From Campylorhamphus procurvoides (Eukaryota > Chordata > Aves > Passeriformes > Dendrocolaptidae): 64,000 bases of DNA. Below the pieces are notes generated by a model. The model did no database searches. It was not told the origin of the DNA and saw only the letters and a program-made list of their open reading frames with translations. A program made the translations under genes and the position numbers. The first letter of the stretch is position 1; each line of letters begins with the position of its first letter. Below are positions 11,241-22,280 of the stretch, piece after piece. The stretch is taken from the NCBI GenBank assembly GCA_013396655.1, contig WBMV01007501.1, positions 186,001-250,000 on the forward strand, read 5' to 3'.

Positions 11241-14200
11241 TTTTATTAATCCCAAAAGGCTATTCTGAGAGTTGCCCAAAGGGAACACATGAGCAATACT
11301 TGAGAAGAAGAAATATTATTTTTCAATATATATAAAATATTTACTATCTGACTGTGATGGGCGCTGAATGATTTGTGGATATTACTTCGACAGCACGGTG
11401 TTTAAGGATGCTTTCCTCCGTACATAGGCAGTCATCAGACCCATACATCAAAACCTAAATATCTCTTGCCAGTGTAGATATTGACTGCATCAGAAAACAA
11501 ATGCATGTATAACTTACCTTAAAGTTGTGTGAATTTTAAATATGTGCATACATATTGTATGTATTTCCTGTTGGACAAAACTCACAGTCGATACGTCTCC
11601 TTGCTCAAGAAAGAAAGATCAAGGTGATATTTTATGTCACTTGCAGGAAATTTAGGTGCCTTTCCCATTATTTACTCAGACAGGGTGCCTGCACTCCATC
11701 CTGTCAATTGAGGAATAAAAGCTTCCTCCAGAGTCAGAGCAGAACAAAAGGTAGCCCTAGGGATAATTCACCTTCTCTATCGTATATCTTCGCTTCAGAA
11801 GGAGGGGTTGCTCTCTGCAGTTGCCCAGATCTTGCCATGGACTGCTAATGAGCTGCTTAGCCCAAAGACTTCAGAAAGGAAGAAAAGTGAATGTCTACTA
11901 GTAAAAGAGATGTACAAGTATTTTGCCTTTGTTTAAAAAGTATTTTGTCAAAGTTCTTAATCAGCATCCTTATAGTTTGTAGATATGTGAAAAACTCCCA
12001 AGAACAGTGCAGTCTTTGCTTGACCGGTTTTAATTCATTTACACTCAAGCCCAGTGGGCTGCATTTTTAATTCTGGCTTCCAGTGAACCCAAACTGAGCT
12101 GAAAGGCTGCAGATATCATTGTTCAGTATACAGGACTACTCAAAGCCTCAAGCTTTTAATAGTTTCAGAGCAAGCAAAATAAATCCCTTCAGTTACTCAC
12201 TTTTTTCCCCAATGTTATGTTTATTTTTCCAATTGGTTTAAAACAGCAAATTTAAAAAAAAAAGATTTCATGTTTGCTGCAAGGATGTTGTGTAGATGTG
12301 CATAAAACTCCAGGCACTCGAGTATTGTTATTCTTCTGAGTGCATTGCCCAGTAGCAGCGCTGGACCTCTGGAAGCCTAATTACATACCTCTGGATTATT
12401 CACTGGAGTGAAGCCTGTAAGATCAGGCTCCCCTAATGAGAGATTTCTTTACCCAAACCTGACATGTAGCCACCTCTGATATGGATTGTGGTAGCATTTA
12501 ACAGTGCACAGCAAGATAACCCAACTAAATTAGGACAAGAAGTGGAAAAAGAATAATGCTGCCAACAGGAACTCTGGGGAGACTGTAAGTAGGCAGATTG
12601 CAGCTACCCAAGCTGTAACCAGGCCAAGGAGCCGGAGGCGACACCATCAGTAGCACAACAGTGGCTGCACTGTTCCAGTGGCTGGAAGGAGCTCAAACCT
12701 CGTTTATCTCTTACACCTCATATTGAACGGCACAGCCCCCTTATGGCTCAGATGGGAGTAAAGAGCAATACCTGGGAGTCAGCAATGCAGGCTACAAAAG
12801 GGGCCGGTGCAGGCTGCCACCTGCATCCCATCCCATGGATAACCAGCTACCCTTTCCTGGCTGTGTGCTCTGAAGGGAGGGCATAAAACTCCAGGAAGTC
12901 ATCTGCAGCTATTATGGTTGCTATTACTTTTCCAGTGCTTGATTGCTTTATGGAGCTGTCTGGAGACATTAGGAAGTTTCTGGATTGTATGAGACTTTTA
13001 AACTTTTTGGGTACCTATGAATAAACTGAGCCACGTGAAATCATAGCCTAAAGGAAATTAAGAGTCTGAATCTTACACTGGATGCATGCCTGAAAAAATC
13101 TATGAGTGCACCAGCAAGCCAAGATGTCCTCCCTTCATACCAAATTCCTAGTGAGTACTTTGTTGGGTTTTATTGGTTTCTGTTGCTCAGCTTCAGCCTG
13201 AGAGCATTTTAGATGAACACAGCAGAGGCACCTGAGCTAGCAAGGTTGGAAAGCACTAGTCAGCCTCTTCAATATGAAAAGACTTCAAGCTATTTTTAAA
13301 CAGCCCTTTTGGTGCCTGCTCAGAGCATCCCAGAGAACACTAGCACCAACATAAAGTCAGTTCCTTAACAGCATGGAATGTGATTGTTCAGGCAACCCAC
13401 AACACACCAGAACAGAGATTAATATTAATGAGAAAACTCCTTCTGCTGAACTTCTTCTCAGCATTAATTTCTCAGCCAATACACGTTCTGTGAACCTGAA
13501 ACCAGATGCAGATTCCATGTGAAGAGAGAATCTGGAGTGTCACAGGGCTGAGAAGTTTGGAGCCCAAACCCACACGCCCAGGCATGACCCTCTTGATCTT
13601 TCCTGGTGGAGTAGTAATTCCCTGTCAATATTAACTTGTTCCATGAGCACTTCCACATGGATTCTGCAGTTGGATGGAATGTGTTGCAGGCCTAGCTGTG
13701 ACCCACTTCAGCTACTTCTATATCGTTAGTGTGATTTATGTGTGTAAGACATTCAGGCCATACTCCAGAGGTTCACACAACACTTCGTGTAATAGAGCTG
13801 ACCATGGGAAAACAAATTTTTGCTTCAGGTCTTATGTTGTCTTCCCAAAGAGTACAAAAATGGAGTTCACTATGCGATGGATCATTCAAATAATTCTCAT
13901 CTTGAGACCAAAGTATCTTAAATACTGCTTAAAGCCCTCAATAAAATCTGTATTCAGTAACTTTGCTCCTCTGCTGGAACTGAACCTCTCTAAAACTAGG
14001 GCAAAGCTTATCTGTGGAGACAGAACTGGTCAGCCTGCAACTGTGGAATGAGCTCCCTGAGGACCTAAGGTCCCTGTTTCTCTAACCTTGCTTTCTCTAA
14101 AATAAATACAGACTAACATGTGCATTTTTCCAGAAAAGCAAAGCTAAACAAAACCAAAACTGATAAAGCTGTACCAAAATAAGTAATTCCAGAGAACACA

Positions 14201-17200
14201 CTTCTCTCCAAAGCAGGGGTGAAGAGTAAGCATTGCATGATGGGTATTAATTGCATCACTTAAGGCATCAGTGCAACTCATGCAGATACTATCAAGAGGA
14301 ACATATGCAGATTAAAAATCTGAATGCTGAGCTATTCAGCCAACTTCTCCCTCAAAACCAATTTGGAATGGGAAAACGGCAATGTTCTCTTCTATAGCAG
14401 AGATCAAGGGAGATATTGATGTCTAAAACTGACACAGGTAACAGACAAATTAAGAGGAACTGTAGTAAAAGAGAAACCAGGGATGTTCAAATACATGTGA
14501 AGTTATCATAGTTACTGTAAATGTAATTCCTGACTTAGAAATCTATGAGAGGCCTTTGAAGGAGCTGACAGAGAGGTAAAGGGGATCAGTTGATAAGGGC
14601 TTGTTCTTTGCCAAAGCGGTTTGTGTGTGAAATTTTGTGGCATGGTTTTACTGAAAACCCAACATGTTGATGGGAGAAGGACTAACAACCATTTCTTGCA
14701 CAGAAAATCTCTGAGCTAAAAATGATTGAAAGCCACTCCCAGTGTCATGTATGTTTGTCTCATTCTTATGGTCTTTGTTTTACAAGCATTCCATGTGCAC
14801 ACACAACAGTACTATAAGTCTTTTATGTGTTTGCCATTTTATCCAGCTGTTGATCATTTCAACATTTTTCATTCATTTCCAATAAAGGATCATCATCAGA
14901 GTAAGAAACAAAATTGGAAATATGGTTAGAAATGAGTTTGAATCTCTCTTTTTTCAATTTTCTGGTGGACTTTAATCCCAACTCATTAAATGGCAGTCTC
15001 TCATCTTTCCTACCTTAGTGACATTATGTGAAGGACTGAGAGGGAGGGTAGATACCCTATGGTTACAGAAAGGGCAGGAAAAAATGGGTTGCAGGAATAC
15101 AGACACGGTCTGTTTTTGGTTCTGTGAGGGATAAATATGGCAAAAAGCCATCCACTATCTTTTGAGATGTTTTTGGGTACCCAGAACAACCACACAAAGC
15201 TGCCAGATGAGCCTCCAAGTTTCCAGGAGACCCATCACTTTCACAGGGTCAGCCACAGAGGAAAGAAGTACTGAGGGCATCTATGGTGGCACAATCAACT
15301 GCACTCAGTGTGTTACAGCCACAAAGTGACTCGAGCTGGATTTTGTCATCTGAGGACCAGAATGACAGCAGAGCCCTGCCCCACTGGTCAGCATGGATAG
15401 GACTTTTGTCCTCTGCAGTGACAGAAGAGATGCTCTGGTGGCTGTGAATCACTTCCCACTGACAAGGACCATCAGCTTCACGGAGCTGCTGACCTTTTCT
15501 TTTCAAAAATGTGCTGTGAGCTACTTTTCTACAGTGTAAACCAGATTCATTTTATATAAAGCCCAGCACCTACCTGAAAAAATATACATCAATATATGTG
15601 GCTTTACTTGGGGCTACAGCAACCACCAGATGCAGCTGTGCCGAAAGGAGGAGAAACCAAGGGAGAATCAATGTCAAGCTGTAAACAGTGGAAGAGGCAT
15701 TTCTCTTGGACAGCGTTCAACATGGGCTAGACCTTTTTATGTTTTTACCTGATTTAATGTGGTTTTATGCAAAAGGTGCAGAAAAATCTCTTGTAAATAA
15801 GTGCCCTGGAAACTTATGTGTATAAATATACTTATGTTCCTATTCTTCAAATAGCTTCTTACAAGCCAAATCTTGTGGCCACAAGGAGAGTACATTGTAC
15901 GTGTTACTGAGTCCAGGAAAAGGAGAAGTGAAAGCTGGAATCCACTGAGAAAACTCCATTATAAAAAGAGAAAGGATAACAACCTCCTGGAAATCTGTAA
16001 ATATAATTAAAACATGGAAAGTAGAATGTCAAATGGATTAAGGTTAATAGTTCACACACTGCCACAGCTTGCTTATGAAGAGCATTAAAGGTTTTATCAG
16101 AAAAGAGTGGAAAAGGAGACTGTGCAGCAATTCTGCCTCACTTCTGAATCAATCTGCAGAGTACTCGGTACCAGACTCAAAGACATGACCTGGTCAAGAA
16201 CGGCCACCTGAAGACTACAATATAATGAGATAAGGAAGGAAAAAGCCTTAGAAATATGTTTCTACATCCTGAAATCTGATTGAACCTCACCTGGGTTACA
16301 GGCTGATCTAAAAGAAAATGTAGCAGAAAGCTTGGGCTGACTTGAGATATTACCTCAGAGCATCTCTTTCAGGTCCCTCCTGCATTATTTGGCAGTGTCT
16401 TTTGATACTGCTGTTCTTCTCTCAGTGATTTCAAACACAGCTGGCTTTCCTACAGGCAAATGCTGGCTGGGGAGCTGGGGGGAAGGCCACTGAGGAAAAA
16501 AAGTCCATGTTGTCTATGCTGTGTATGGAGAGGAAATCCTAATGGTATCCCTATCATGTGGTGGGAGGTATGAAGGGGGTACAGGGGCTGCACACTGAGG
16601 ACCCAGATAAGAAATGGAAATCCCAAATCTGGTTTAGAATGAGAAATAAAGTGTTAATAATTTGAGAAATGGTTCAGAAGTGTAAGGGTTCTGGTTTCTT
16701 CAGGGAATTAGTAACACAAAAGTCAGTCTGATTTTGCTCAGCAGAAGAAAAACAATACCTAGCTGACAAGATAGCTCCAAGTACAGGAGATGACTAGTTA
16801 GATTACACTGAACAAAGAAAGCTGCTGTGACAGCAAAGTTTCCTTTCTCGTGTCTCGCTCTCTTTAACAGATGTTTACTGAGAGCATTTTTTTGCACTCA
16901 GTCTTTTAAAAATCTAGTTCAAAGGAGTTAAGAACTCGTGACCATTGACATAACAAAAAAAGCGATAAACTTATGCATATCAAGGCTGATGTGTCAAAAG
17001 CTCCGAAGACCCAAGCAAGTAATGCAGTGATGTACTATGGTATAAATAAGATGCTGTGATCCATCTCAATAAATTATTTTTAGCACAATGTCTCAAAAAC
17101 CCCACACCTTGAAGAGAGGGCTTCTCTAATAAATATTTCCTTTATGAAGAGACATATCTGTTTTACAGGTCTACTGACTGTTCCTTATTGACCAGACCTT

Positions 17201-17324
17201 TTTTTTACCATAGCAATACCATTTTTATTCTAGTTTTGCTTGCCACAGTGTCATTTCTATCACAATAAGTAAGCAGATAATTGTTTTTTATTTTTTGGTA
17301 CACAAATGTAGCACTGTGTCTGTA

Positions 17325-17395
17325 ACTACAGGCAAGCCCTTTCACCTCGACTTTTCACCTGTGGAAACAGACATTCTACCTTCATGGACATAAGA
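17325..17395 (+). repeat. Possible MIR-like fragment
   Basis: CAGGCAAGCCCTTTCACCTC and CTTTTCACCTGTGGAAACAG resemble the 'gggcaagtcacttaacctc...cagtttcc' block of MIR in forward orientation. Confidence 0.35.
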
Positions 17396-17697
17396 CCAGT
17401 GTTTTCAAAGTGATCACCACTAGATCACATCCCTCTGATGTGTGTTAATTTATCTTGTTTATTTCAATTTCCACATTTTGGCTTAATTTAGCTGCTTTAC
17501 CATCACATACTAGGATCCTATTAAAGATGGCAGAAACTCATATGCTTCCTGATTTGTTACCCTTCAAAAATGTTCTGGTTTTAGAGAAGTAGTAGGATCG
17601 AGTGAAAACAAGGAGTTACAGTAAGGCAGAAGGTGCACTGTGCATAATAAGCCAGAGCTGCCATTGTACAACTGTACACTTTAAAACTTTAGTGGTG

Positions 17698-17728
17698 ATT
17701 AATAAGAATGGCATCCATTCTTATTAAT
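17698..17728. repeat. Perfect 14-bp inverted repeat, 3-base loop
   Basis: ATTAATAAGAATGG, loop CAT, CCATTCTTATTAAT. It is the longest perfect short-loop hairpin I found in the window. Confidence 0.95.
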
Positions 17729-17957
17729 AATGACAGAGCCCAGAGAGAGCCACAGATTTCATCATGTTTGATAAGAGAAATCAGTTTACAGACTTATGCT
17801 TGTACTGGGAGCTGCTTACGGCAGTCAATAGGTGAAAAAAGAAAGAAAAATAAACCCTATGTTTTTGGTTAAATATGAAAAAATGGTAACTGTGTTTCAA
17901 GAAGAAAAGTCATCTCTCTGATATGTCACCCAAGCTTTCAAGTTCAGTTTACAAGCT

Positions 17958-17999
17958 CATGGACAGGCAATTGTCCATGCTGCCAGTGTAACAATTGCC
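17958..17999. repeat. Two overlapping, mutually exclusive inverted repeats
   Basis: CATGGACA pairs with TGTCCATG across a 6-base loop (17958-17979). GGCAATTGT (17966-17974) pairs with ACAATTGCC (17991-17999) across 16 bases. The two share bases, so only one can form at a time. Confidence 0.85.
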
Positions 18000-18333
18000 A
18001 TAGTAAATGGCGTTCTGCATCATGGTCTTACTTCAACTTCTGCAATATCTCAAGGGTACTGCCAAGGAACCACCTGAAAGGTACAGTTGTGAGGCAATAA
18101 AGGCACCATTTAAGCAGGATCCACATTCATAAAAAAAGAGATGCTCTTCTTACCATATTTCATAGAAAAATGTTTGATGGACAGCAGCCATTTGTGTCCA
18201 GTAAGTGCCATCTGCCTCTTTGCCCAGTATCACATACCTACTGCTGTGCACACAACTTGACCGAAAATAGGTAAAATTCCACACGCCCTCCTGTTCTGTG
18301 TCCATTGGCATAGTCTCGTTGTGAGAGACTAAG

Positions 18334-18360
18334 ACTAAAATCCTTCTTATGGATTTTAGT
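18334..18360. repeat. Perfect 10-bp inverted repeat, 7-base loop
   Basis: ACTAAAATCC, loop TTCTTAT, GGATTTTAGT. It is the third clear hairpin within 700 bases. Confidence 0.9.
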
Positions 18361-18394
18361 GTTAACAGAGAAATTAATTTCCATTATTGTTCTT

Positions 18395-18416
18395 CCATCC
18401 ATCCATCCATCCATCC
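18395..18416 (+). repeat. (CCAT)n microsatellite
   Basis: Five and a half perfect CCAT units are present. The 66-codon minus frame here (with its DGWMDGWMD string) is only this repeat. Confidence 0.9.
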
Positions 18417-19682
18417 AGACACCAAGGTACTCATCCAACGCTAGTGGCCATGATTAGATTAACTGTGAACACTGAGGCATGCAGACAGAAATATGATACT
18501 ACCGAGACTTTGGACTTAGGCCAGTCACTTGTAAAGGGGAGTTAGAACGTATTTTCCAAGCCAGAAGGCCCACATACGTCTGGGTAAGTTAGTGCAAGCA
18601 GGACAGGATGGGCAGATAGCCACAGCTTCTGAGGCACATGTGTTACTTTAAAGCAGTTTTCCTTCAGTATGTCTGTCACACTGGAATTTATTATTGTCAC
18701 ATAAAACTCACTCCTTTCACAGAACTGGCTTCTAGTAGTCTCTTTCTAAATTATATGGGTTTCTCTAGTGCAGCTGTGCTCTTAGGGAAAGGAACTGTAA
18801 TCACCTGAAGTAACAAGACCAATTCACACAAAAATACTTCTTGCAGAAGCTCAATATTAAGGTGGCAATATCTCTTGGGCTCGGTATTCCTCTGTCAGGG
18901 GGATTCTGAAATTCACTAGAGAGATTTACTCTCAAGAACTAAATAAATAGCCGTCTGAGCAGGAGGTTCAATTGTTGCATAAATTTGGCAGTTTATTGCC
19001 ATTTGGTGCTACCAGTCTTGTTGCCATGCCCTTATCAGCAAATAGCATTTACCCACCTTTGAACCTGCTCTGAGACCTCAGGATGAAAATTGGTGATCAG
19101 AGATAGAAGATATCCAAAATGACAATGTAATATCATGGTAAACAGGACTGCTAAGTTCCTCTGAGCAGTGGCCTCTTCCTGCACAGTCTAAGCTCCTGCA
19201 CACTGTTCGGGAATGGTTTATGTCTGTTTTGGTCCAAATGCCTGAAAAATTACATGAGAAGGAGGAAGAGGGGGCAAAAGACTGAAGAAAAAGCTCATGA
19301 GAGTATGACCTGTCCTTTTCTATTGCATGAATTTAGCTAGTGACCTTCCTCAGCTGGCCACCATCTTGCAAGGTGCCACCAGATATGTCCTGTGGGTCCA
19401 GAGTCATCACAACTCACAGAGCCCATCTGAAGAGATGAACCCAGGCTCAGCTCCTGGGGGTACTTGGCTTAGAGAGGAAGACAATGGCTTAATCTGACAA
19501 AGTGACTCTGGACATTTCCCTCTGCTGCATGTATCCCTATCCTTTCCCTCCAGTTCTCTTGAAGGTAACCTGAGCCAGTAACTGTCAGCTTGGTTTTGCA
19601 CTTACTTTTTGGGTTGTCCTTGTCTGAATCGCATAAAAATGTAGAAAAATGTCAGTTTTGATACTGTTGAACACTTCTTAGT
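18417..19682. other. Intergenic, nothing recognised
   Basis: Only one short minus frame (64 codons) and no repeat family I can name. Confidence 0.65.
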
Positions 19683-20120
19683 GTGAGATGGAAACCTGCT
19701 GAACCAACCAGCGGCCAAACTATCCTGTTACATATGGACCTCCTCTGCCTCAGGCAGGTGAGTGATTGCTTTGGGCATGTTTCTGTCAGCTGGAACGAGC
19801 AGTGTGTCCAACAGCCAGGAGCTCGCTGGGCTTGGCCTCCGCCTTCCACCCTAGCTCTCCCATCCCCATCGTGGGCATCTGGAGGAAGGTGTCTCTATCC
19901 AAGAGCCCCAGGGAGAGGCCCAGCTCTGGCTCAGGCAGTGCTGGCAGACGCAGGGTCTGCAGGAGGGACAGGCTGGTGGCCAGGCTGTGCTGGGCTGCCC
20001 TGAGCAGGCAGAGCAGCCACCTTCGCTGACCAGTGAGCCCACAGGGCCCGGCTTCAATGTGCCTGGGGAGTGCAGCTGGAAAGCACAGACTACCAGAACG
20101 GCTGCCAGCCATGTTTAACT
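19683..20120. other. GC-rich patch with overlapping open frames on both strands
   Basis: About 440 bases are clearly GC-richer than their surroundings. Frames of 106 and 87 codons on plus and 108 and 68 on minus overlap here, as GC-rich, stop-poor DNA would produce. None has a recognisable domain. A perfect donor-like CAG|GTGAGT lies at 19755-19763 on plus, so a non-coding exon is possible. Few CpGs are present, so it is not a CpG island by eye. Confidence 0.4.
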
Positions 20121-20412
20121 TGTCCTGAGCGTGCGGCGTTCTCCTCTGGTTTGGAAGTCATGTTGAATCAAGCCATCTTACCTGAAGCTCATACATGTGC
20201 CAGAACAGTGTACCTGCCTATGTTCTTTGGAGCAAGAAGATCCTCTGTATGGTGTTCAGAGTTATGGTGTGAGACAATTGGGAAGGAAAAGATCCTCTGA
20301 TCTTTCCTAGCAAGACCAGAAGATAAAGGGAAACTACTGACAAAATCTAAAACTTCCCTCTGGTGGTCCTGACAACTGAGAAAACACCTGTATTTAAACA
20401 CTAGACAAGAGC

Positions 20413-20447
20413 AGAGAGGAGGAGGAGAAGGAAGAAGAGTGGGAGAG
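20413..20447 (+). repeat. GA-rich homopurine tract
   Basis: Twenty-seven purines (20413-20439) are followed, after one T, by GGGAGAG. The mirror-like GGAGGAGGAG part could form a triplex. Confidence 0.75.
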
Positions 20448-21769
20448 CTGTGCTGGAACAGGCACAAAGGGTCTCAAAGCGCCCCAGCAGCTTCTGCCAT
20501 CCCTCTGGGGCTGTGCTGTGCCTACTCAGAGCTTGCACCCCCAGCACAGCTACACCAGTGTGACAAGCTTTCTACTTCTTGTCCCTGGGCAAACAGATCG
20601 AGGAAGTGTCCTATTCAGCTTCATCACCAGTTGAGCAAAGGGTTAATCTGTCACTGCCACACAGTGTCACCAGCTTTCCCATGCTGCCTGATTTTAAAAC
20701 AAGACTTACAGCATTTCTGACCCAGACTATAAATTACTAGCATGCTTTGCTCAGTGGGCTTCCTCAAACATTTCTGCAGCACCCACAGATGGTTTTGATA
20801 GACCGCAACCACTATTTAGCCACAGGTGAACTCAGACCCTCTCCCCTCCTTGCAATCAGTTCACTTGCTTCCTAACTGATATCACAGCAATTGCAGTTTT
20901 TCCACTTTGACTTTACCAGCCCCTGTCCTTTTCCACCTAACAGGTCTGTGTGCCTGTCTGAAGGTTTCAGCAGAGGATGCAGGAATCCTAACCAGCTTGA
21001 AATACCATCTTCAGCATCATCCAATTGCTTTACTGAGAAGCTTTCATGGTAAATTATAATAAAGATTGTCAAGACATCTGCTTTCAAAGTCCAGAAATTG
21101 TTTTGTGTTGGCATTTGTTAAATAATAAAAATTTTAGAAAAATTATAACTGTTGTACAACAGAAAAAGTTGATTCTTTTCTTCACAGATTTACTCATAAC
21201 AATAGGAAGTTTGGTTTTCTCTCTCATTGTCTCTATTCAGACAATTGGAGGATATTTATGAAAACCCTGGAGGTGTGGCACATTCTGGGAGGGCTGCCTG
21301 TCTATCTGAGAACACCCACTGAGTGCATGTTTTCTGCAGATATTGCTTGAAGTGTCCAAATACCCTACAACTCGCAGTTCCTCTCTATAAATCAGACAGG
21401 GGAAGACAAAAGAAACTTCTGCTTTATCAGATGGCCATTTTTGCAGTCTGGTGCAATACCTAAACCCAGAGAATTGCAGTGATTTCCCAAGATTATTTAT
21501 AGTAAGCATAGAGAAGACTCCATCTGATGCCAAGTCCAGTAGCCTAATTAGAGAAGCCAAAGTATTGATTGGTTTGGGTGTTGGAGGAGTGTTGATCATT
21601 AATGGTCCAATATTCATAGTTTCAGTTGACAAAAGTAATACCCCAAGGTAGAGATGGCCAACAATTTTCAAAGTAAGAGAAAAGTGTAGATACCATCAAC
21701 AGATAAGATTAGAGAGATGTGGTCTGTATTACATTTGTAACTGGCCTGCACTACAATGAACATGTGTGG
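20448..21769. other. Intergenic, no supported gene
   Basis: A 144-codon minus frame (21237-21671) and a 66-codon plus frame overlap in opposite directions. I recognise neither product, and no splice or promoter context supports either. Confidence 0.55.
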
Positions 21770-21842
21770 TTTAATGCAGTTAAAGATAATCTGTATCGCC
21801 CGTTAAACTCATTCCATCAGTTTTACATTTATGCAGCTAAAG

Positions 21843-21862
21843 GCAAATGTTTAAACATTTGC
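21843..21862. repeat. 20-bp perfect palindrome GCAAATGTTTAAACATTTGC
   Basis: The stretch equals its own reverse complement. The centre carries two overlapping inverted forkhead-type cores (TGTTTA/TAAACA), and the ends read GCAAAT/ATTTGC, which are octamer-like halves. Confidence 0.95.
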
Positions 21863-22037
21863 TTAATGCACCATATGTCTAAAATGTTTTAGTTCCATCT
21901 GACATTTTTTAAATATTTTTATTTCAGTGGTAGCTCACTGAGTAAATTCATTTTTTCCAGAGCTGAGTATCCCATGCTCCCTTTTGCCACAGCATTCCTA
22001 GACCTGTCTGCCATGATGTCTTAATTTTTTGGCTCGC

Positions 22038-22062
22038 TAATCTAATTTAATCTAATGTAATT
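22038..22062 (+). repeat. Five tandem TAATN pentamers
   Basis: TAATC, TAATT, TAATC, TAATG, TAATT run head to tail with no gap, followed by GG. Each is a homeodomain core; TAATC is the K50 (Otx/Pitx) type. Confidence 0.9.
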
Positions 22063-22280
22063 GGTTTGGCAGCGCTATTAACTTTTTTTTTTTTTTTGTA
22101 TGTAGGTGCTAAATGAGGCAGAATGTGTGCATGGTATGCGAGCCTGCCTTTTTCCACTTGCCCATTTTAAAGCATGATTGCAATTTTCTGGACAGGGGCA
22201 AGGAAAGTGGGACAACACAGCCCCTCTGTGCAACCCACCTGGTGGCAAATGAAGCATCCTTCACGGTAGATTAGCAGTGA

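Larger units (their letters stand above)
9311..17697. other. Intergenic, no gene seen
   Basis: The longest frame, 125 codons at 13674-14051, carries no domain or recognisable family. Weak ancient-repeat traces lie at 11.2 and 17.3 kb. Otherwise this is ordinary AT-rich non-coding DNA. Confidence 0.65.
21770..22280. promoter_or_regulatory. Candidate conserved non-coding / enhancer-like block
   Basis: The block holds a 20-bp palindrome with back-to-back forkhead-like cores (TGTTTAAACA), five tandem TAATN pentamers that are homeodomain-like core sites, GCGCTATTAAC, and a T15 run (22082-22098 region). No repeat family and no coding frame explains it. Site clusters in AT-rich DNA can arise by chance, and there is no alignment here to prove conservation. 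Confidence 0.35.

Noticed and set aside
13674..14051. 125-codon plus frame
   Set aside because: No known family, no conserved motif, and no neighbouring exon-like sequence.
18238..18438. Minus frame with repeated DGWM
   Set aside because: It translates the CCAT microsatellite.
21237..21671. 144-codon minus frame with an overlapping plus frame
   Set aside because: No recognisable protein and no splice or promoter context. Chance open frames of this size are expected in 64 kb on both strands.
22082..22098. T15 run as a possible retrogene poly(A) tail (minus strand)
   Set aside because: No spliced coding sequence lies next to it and no target-site duplication is visible.
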